This document shows, piece by piece, positions 58,994-64,000 of a stretch of DNA of 64,000 bases. Every line of letters begins with the position of its first letter. The stretch's first letter is position 1. The notes under the pieces are model-generated. The model was not told the origin of the DNA and did not search any database. It saw only the letters and a list, made by a program, of their open reading frames with translations. The translations under genes and the position numbers were made by a program. The DNA comes from Mucor racemosus (Eukaryota > Mucoromycota > Mucoromycetes > Mucorales > Mucoraceae), in NCBI GenBank assembly GCA_027405735.1, contig JAPEHQ010000006.1:1488001-1552000 (forward strand), written 5' to 3'.

Positions 58994-61900
58994 TTACATA
59001 TTTTTAGGCCTCATCTTGGAAACCATCTTGTTGAGTTTAGGCAGAACGAGATGTCCAACCAAGAGTCTAGACAAGAGGAACAATATCATTGTAAAGATAA
59101 TGAATAATTCGGCAATACAGAAATGACTAATTGAGGTGCCGATTTCAAGCCAACTTCCATAATCAGTTACAAAGAAAAAGAAGTTTATAGTTTGGATATC
59201 AGTTATACTCATCACAGCCAAGAATAACGTAAAAGGTTGAAGATCAATACTGGAACTAAGAATGCCCAATACGGATGAAGCAACAAAGAAAGGGATCAAA
59301 ACTTTGATAATCAAAAGAGTTCCCATCAAGAAGGGATCAAAGATAGTGGTAAATCTATAAACGCTTGCCAATGAAAAACTGCTCATTGATGCTACATTTC
59401 CAGTACCAAAGAAGGCAACATCTATAAAGAACAAAAATATCAAAACAGCACGACCATCACTAGCCTTGAGGGGACGATTGACGGTGGAGCGAGTTTCCTT
59501 GTATAGTGTACGCTCAACTTCGAGCCATATAAGAACTGTACTGCAGAAACAAACGTAAAACAATAACTCGTATGAAATACTGAGTAAAGCCATCAAAGGT
59601 GCAAAAGCGAAGCAAATGATCAATAATCTTGTTAAATAATCATCATAGGATTTTCCACGATAAACAAATGGAAATACACTTGAGATAGCTATCGAAATAG
59701 AGAGAATAAAGTTAGATTTGCATAGCCTTTAAAATTACTTTCTGTAGCTTACAAATGATAATCCAACTAGCGACTTGATTGAAAACAGGAAGACCTTCAC
59801 GCTTTTGAAGACTTGAGGAAGTGGAACAAACAAGGACAATACTGGCTACAGTTACAAGTAATTGTATAATCATGATAATGCTTTGAGATTTGCTAATACG
59901 ATTACTTTGTTGAAGTTTCCACAGAGCGAATACACCCATCAAGATACCAGACATGCCTCCTAGAAGACTACAGAATATGTAAAAGTTAGTAAATGTAGAT
60001 GATTATCTTCAACTGATAGAACTCACACAATGTTGATATCCTCGCCCTTTTCAACTGGTAATAAAGTGAAAACACTGGTACAAATACATGATACAGCCCA
60101 GCCAGCAAGCAAGGTTTTATTTTCAGATCGAACTCTTGAAGGCATGATCAAAGGCCAAGCGGATAATACAATGAAGATAATACTCAGCATTTCACGATAA
60201 AAGAAACTAAACACCAACGCTTCCAAAAACAATAAAGCTGCAATGATAAGGACAACAGATTTTGCAATGCCATTTTGGATTCCAAGGCGTAAAGCTCCAG
60301 ATAATGAGCGATAATTACGAAGAATTTGATTCCAAAAATATACAGGGAATAATACATATGCATAATACATTTTAGGCATTTTCTGGATCCATAACATGGA
60401 ATAAAGGCCACCAAGAATCACCAAAGAAAAGAAATCAATCTAGTGAAAAATACATAAGCATCTACAATGATACTATTAAACCTCATTACTTACTGTGAGA
60501 CAAGATTTGATAGACAAGGATGTTTGAGATTGGTCACGAAGGACAAAGCTACGAATAACAAATTCAAAACAGAATACACACCATCCAATGTAACCAGCAG
60601 TTACTACACCTCTCAAAAACAACCAGTCGTAAGTTTGGAAATAACGCAAACCTTCAAGACAATGAGACATGAGCTCTCTTGACTTTTGTTCTGCCAAAGT
60701 AAATTGATGATCGTCGATTAAAGATTGAATCTCTGCCACAAGTACGATTGGATTGTTTTCTCCTGATAATTGAGAGAATGGTCTAAAGAATAATTCGAGG
60801 TTCTCCTTTTCGTCTAATAATACAAATATGTAAAAAATATATCACTCACAAATGCACATGACAACTTACTATGCTTGACTTGGTATTGCTCCAAAATTTG
60901 ACGAGCATTTGAGAAAGCAGCCTCAGCTTTAGTCATTTCGTCAGCATCTAAATAGCTCAAGGGAAGTTCACCCACTGAATTTACAGGAAGATCAATGCCA
61001 ACTAAATGAGCCATAAGAGGTGCAATATCAGCTTGTCGAATATCATCACGTTGAACGTTATCTAATCCCCAGGGTGCTGAAAATTCATCGTGTCCAATGT
61101 TTGATTGAATAGGCTTACGAACACCAGCACCCCAAGCAATGATAGGAGTACGAGTGTTATCAGGATGACCATCACCATGTCCACCTCTGTTATTCATTCC
61201 ATGATCTGCTGTGAAAACATAGCTTGTTTTACCATCGTTTTCATAAAACTTTTCAATTAATTGGACCATTTCCTCAACTCCTCTATCAACCAACTTGATA
61301 TTATCCAAGTATTCCTTTGACATTGGTCTAAATCCATGGCCATTAGTGTCCAAACCGAGCAAATGCAAGAAAAATACAATCTTTTTTTGACGTAATTTTG
61401 CATTCAGTACTGGATCAATTTCTGCTTTTTCGAAAAGTTCTTTGACATGATCAAATACCCACACATCCAATTTTGAAGCCTCTAATTTGTATATAAAGAA
61501 AAACCCAATTAATTGTCAATTGAAAATCCAAGGATTAATCTAAAAAAAAGGCTAACCTCCTGAAAAATCTTCGTATTCTGGTGGATACATAAATGTTTCA
61601 ACTCTATTAGGATCACTTGCACCATGTTGAAACATTGGTAAAATATCTGGAGATCCAAAAGACCAAGTATGTTGCGATTGATTGAATACTGAATCAAAAT
61701 TGACAGGGTTCATTGACCAACCTAACATTTATTGATATAATGTCAATGCTTTTTATTTCTTCAGGACACTGATTTACCCATAAACTTACCAGTTGTAACA
61801 GCACTAACGTCTTCATAGAAACCTGCAATGATAGCTACATGTCCTGGTCTAGATTCTGTAGGTACACGCGTATGAGAAACACCCCAGGTACCGATATTTG

Positions 61901-62188
61901 TTATCACATTTCTTAAATAAGGTGCTCTAGTTTTGTCGTTTTCATCCAATTCGAATAATTTATCAGCTCTTAAACCATCACCTATTAAAATATGAGCAAA
62001 GTGTTGTATAGTTCTATCCGTAACTTACCAACAAATAATACAAGTCTATCAGCAGGTGCGTCTACTGGACTTTTATGTGGTTTCATGCCATGTACAAGTG
62101 GAGAGGTGAAATAAATATCAAAAATGCTAAATAAATATACAATGTGAAATATCACACCAATGATTAATAATCCTACACGCGGTAGCAT
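58994..62188 (-). CDS. MCD4: GPI ethanolamine phosphate transferase 1 (Mcd4/PIG-N)
   Basis: It adds ethanolamine phosphate to the first mannose of GPI precursors in the ER. The model is complement(join(58994..59688, 59753..59967, 60027..60439, 60494..60813, 60870..61481, 61557..61721, 61790..61981, 62029..62188)), 923 aa (yeast Mcd4 is 919). An N-terminal signal anchor ([19 protein letters not shown]) is followed by the luminal alkaline-phosphatase-like domain with [65 protein letters not shown] and [20 protein letters not shown] (metal ligands), and then many membrane segments. The last intron acceptor was taken at 59689 because the nearer AG at about 59725 leads to an in-frame stop. The protein ends [10 protein letters not shown], a basic tail that fits ER retention. 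Confidence 0.95.
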
Positions 62189-62630
62189 ATTGATATTTAT
62201 TTTTCAAAGTATGATATTAGTATAAAGAGGTATTTTGCCCTCTTTTTTTCAAATTGCTCAAAATGGCATGGAAATAACCCTACATTTTGTGCACCCAAAC
62301 ATTTTGATTTGAACATCCGGCTATATTTGTCTCACCTTAAAGAATTCTTAAAGTATGGTTTCTAAAGATATTGATAGGGTTTAAAAAATAACTTACATTA
62401 TGCACATGCAAGTTATCGTTTGTAATTTTTTATTTCTTGTTAGAATAATGTTAGATGGTTTTGTTTTCGAATTTGCTTTGATCACACGAGATTGTGCCAG
62501 CTTTTCGAGAATTCAATATCAGCTACTGCAAGCTTCAGTATCACAACCAGATTAAAGGTAGTAATTTGTTATTGAAACTTATAAAAGATATGGTATGTAT
62601 GACAATTTTATTATTAAAAAGAATGGCTCT
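62189..62630. other. MCD4 promoter and Csf1-like 3'UTR
   Basis: This 442-bp gap between two genes on the same strand contains no recognised gene. Confidence 0.5.
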
Positions 62631-64000
62631 CTAGTCTGCTTGAGATTCCAACAATCCCCAAATAACCTTCACAATTTGATCTAAAGGTAGCGTAATATTC
62701 TCATGAACTAATCCTGGAATTCGTTCTCTCTTCAAACCAAGCCATTCAACAGGTGGTGTGGCATCACCCATAACTTGCAATTGAGGCTGGAAACTAACAG
62801 AATTGATTGATTTATACGTATATTTTTCATTAACAGGTGCATTGCTTTCTTTTTCTTGTTTAGTTGTCTCTTCTTTTTTCTCTATATCTTCTACCTGAAC
62901 ATGATTAGCAGGAGTTGTTGTTGTTGTTGTTGTTGTTGAATTAGAAGCATTGGAAATTAAAGATGCTTTTCTTCTGCTAATGATATGATCATATACATCT
63001 TCAAAATTATTACTACTACTAGAAATACTGAGCGGTGTACTTGGCTCAGGAGTGATGTGTGATTTATCCTTTTCCAATGCACGATCAAGCTGCAAGTTAA
63101 ACATGTTGATCATTTCTTGTAGATATTTGATTAAACCAATATTTAATGAGACACTGATACGACCAGCAAAGTTTGTACCAAACTCATGAGTAATTTGTCT
63201 ATCCAATTGTGTAGATTCCATACTTATTTCGGTTCCAGGAATACCAAAAATCTTGGTTCCACCCAAATTCTTGAGTTTTGATCCAGGAGGAGGTAATGGT
63301 GCACTGTAGCGAACCATGAGTTCTTTTCCAGGTACATTCTTTGCTAAAGCAGCACTGATAAGAGTAATCACTAATTTTCTATGCACACCTTCTTCAGTAC
63401 GGGGTAATTCTTCCAAATCAATCTTGAATTGCTTTGCTCGAATATCGACATTATCTGAATCTTGGAATTGACTTGGATAAATAACAATTTCTACAGCCTT
63501 GATGCAAAGGTTTACTTGACTTTGTACAGATGAGTTCTCATATAAATTATTTTGCTTTTCTTCTTTTTTGGGTAAATCATTAAGCACGATAATGGCAGCC
63601 TTTGAACTATCTGTTTCATAATCATCAGATCGAATACCAGCTTCAGCTTTCTTCTTTTTCAAAAGTTCATTAAATCGTTGAACCATAGTAATGATAACAG
63701 GAACTGTCTTTACAGAAAGTCTAGCAATTAGAGCATCTAAATTGATAGATACTTGCAGTTCATATATATTCAAATCCCTTTGAAGATCAACATTTAGTTC
63801 CAATGATTGTTGAATTGCATCAAGGATATTTTGATATTCATATTCGAATGCTGCATTAAAACCATCTAAACGTACACAAATAGATGCTTTTTCTTTGATG
63901 TGTCCATTAACAAAGGATTGATCCACCCGACCTTGCACAACAGTACTACTAAATTCAGCTTTACCTGATAATCTACCTTCAGAAATAACCTTAATTTCTT
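62631..64000 (-). CDS. Csf1-like bridge lipid-transfer protein, C-terminal part
   Basis: This is the 3' end of a large gene whose start lies beyond the window. At least 456 codons are open to the edge without a stop, so no intron is needed here. The C-terminal part has SFQPQLQVMGDATPPVEWLG followed by GLKRERIPGLVHENITLPLD, resembling the end of Csf1/BLTP1 (Tweek) proteins, which form long channels carrying lipids between the ER and other membranes. Beta-rich stretches (ISVSLNIGLIKYLQEMINMF, VNLCIKAVEIVIYPSQF) and a variable Ser/Thr-rich insert with a poly-Thr run are also present. The assignment rests on the C-terminal motif and the overall style; the N-terminal half would settle it. Confidence 0.68.
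   Translation of the reverse strand, partial: EIKVISEGRLSGKAEFSSTVVQGRVDQSFVNGHIKEKASICVRLDGFNAAFEYEYQNILDAIQQSLELNVDLQRDLNIYELQVSINLDALIARLSVKTVPVIITMVQRFNELLKKKKAEAGIRSDDYETDSSKAAIIVLNDLPKKEEKQNNLYENSSVQSQVNLCIKAVEIVIYPSQFQDSDNVDIRAKQFKIDLEELPRTEEGVHRKLVITLISAALAKNVPGKELMVRYSAPLPPPGSKLKNLGGTKIFGIPGTEISMESTQLDRQITHEFGTNFAGRISVSLNIGLIKYLQEMINMFNLQLDRALEKDKSHITPEPSTPLSISSSSNNFEDVYDHIISRRKASLISNASNSTTTTTTTTPANHVQVEDIEKKEETTKQEKESNAPVNEKYTYKSINSVSFQPQLQVMGDATPPVEWLGLKRERIPGLVHENITLPLDQIVKVIWGLLESQAD

Overview
The window is nuclear DNA from a filamentous, early-diverging fungus. It is AT-rich, and its protein genes carry many short introns (about 45-80 bp, GT-AG with one GC-AG exception). The proteins are typical of fungi: Nic96, Noc2, Pfa3-type DHHC, Drs2-type flippase, Mcd4 and Csf1. 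I read it as Mucoromycota (Mucorales-like) from the base composition, intron style and protein flavour. That is an inference; no rRNA or species marker is present. All gene models were spliced by hand. Every complete model below gives an intact reading frame whose exon lengths sum to a multiple of three, except where noted.

Layout. 0.5-8.1 kb: nucleoporin Nic96/Nup93 (+), then ribosome-biogenesis factor Noc2 (-) and a DHHC palmitoyltransferase (-). 8.6-20.4 kb: a repeat island. It holds three copies of a roughly 2-kb AT-rich repeat (R1), each joined to the same antisense fragment that resembles the C-terminus of a dynein intermediate chain. One copy carries three nested insertions with TG...CA ends and 5-bp target duplications. 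A MITE-like element sits in an adjacent R2 repeat. 21.5-27.3 kb: Rad54 (+), a DUF1838 protein (-) and a Cue5-like CUE protein (-). 27.3-31.4 kb: gene-free, with R3 and R2 repeats. 31.5-35.8 kb: a Drs2-type P4-ATPase (-). 36-39 kb: mostly gene-free, with one doubtful small membrane ORF.

39.0-50.4 kb is the richest stretch. A glucosamine-6-phosphate deaminase and a hexokinase-family kinase lie head-to-tail and share a recurring CAGGGTCT motif. Next come a UHRF1-like UBL-PHD-SRA-RING protein (-), an Ngl2-type exonuclease/phosphatase-family protein (-) and a GLUT-type sugar transporter (+). The deaminase, kinase and transporter could form an amino-sugar (GlcNAc/chitin) utilisation group. The UHRF1-like protein suggests recognition of modified DNA. 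50.8-52.9 kb: a Gln-rich GLI/ZIC-like zinc-finger regulator (-). 54.3-58.7 kb: two more R2 copies, near-identical in their cores. 59.0-64.0 kb: Mcd4 (GPI ethanolamine-phosphate transferase 1, -) and the 3' end of a Csf1-like bridge lipid-transfer protein (-) that runs off the window.

No tRNA, rRNA, CRISPR array or intact autonomous transposon was recognised.
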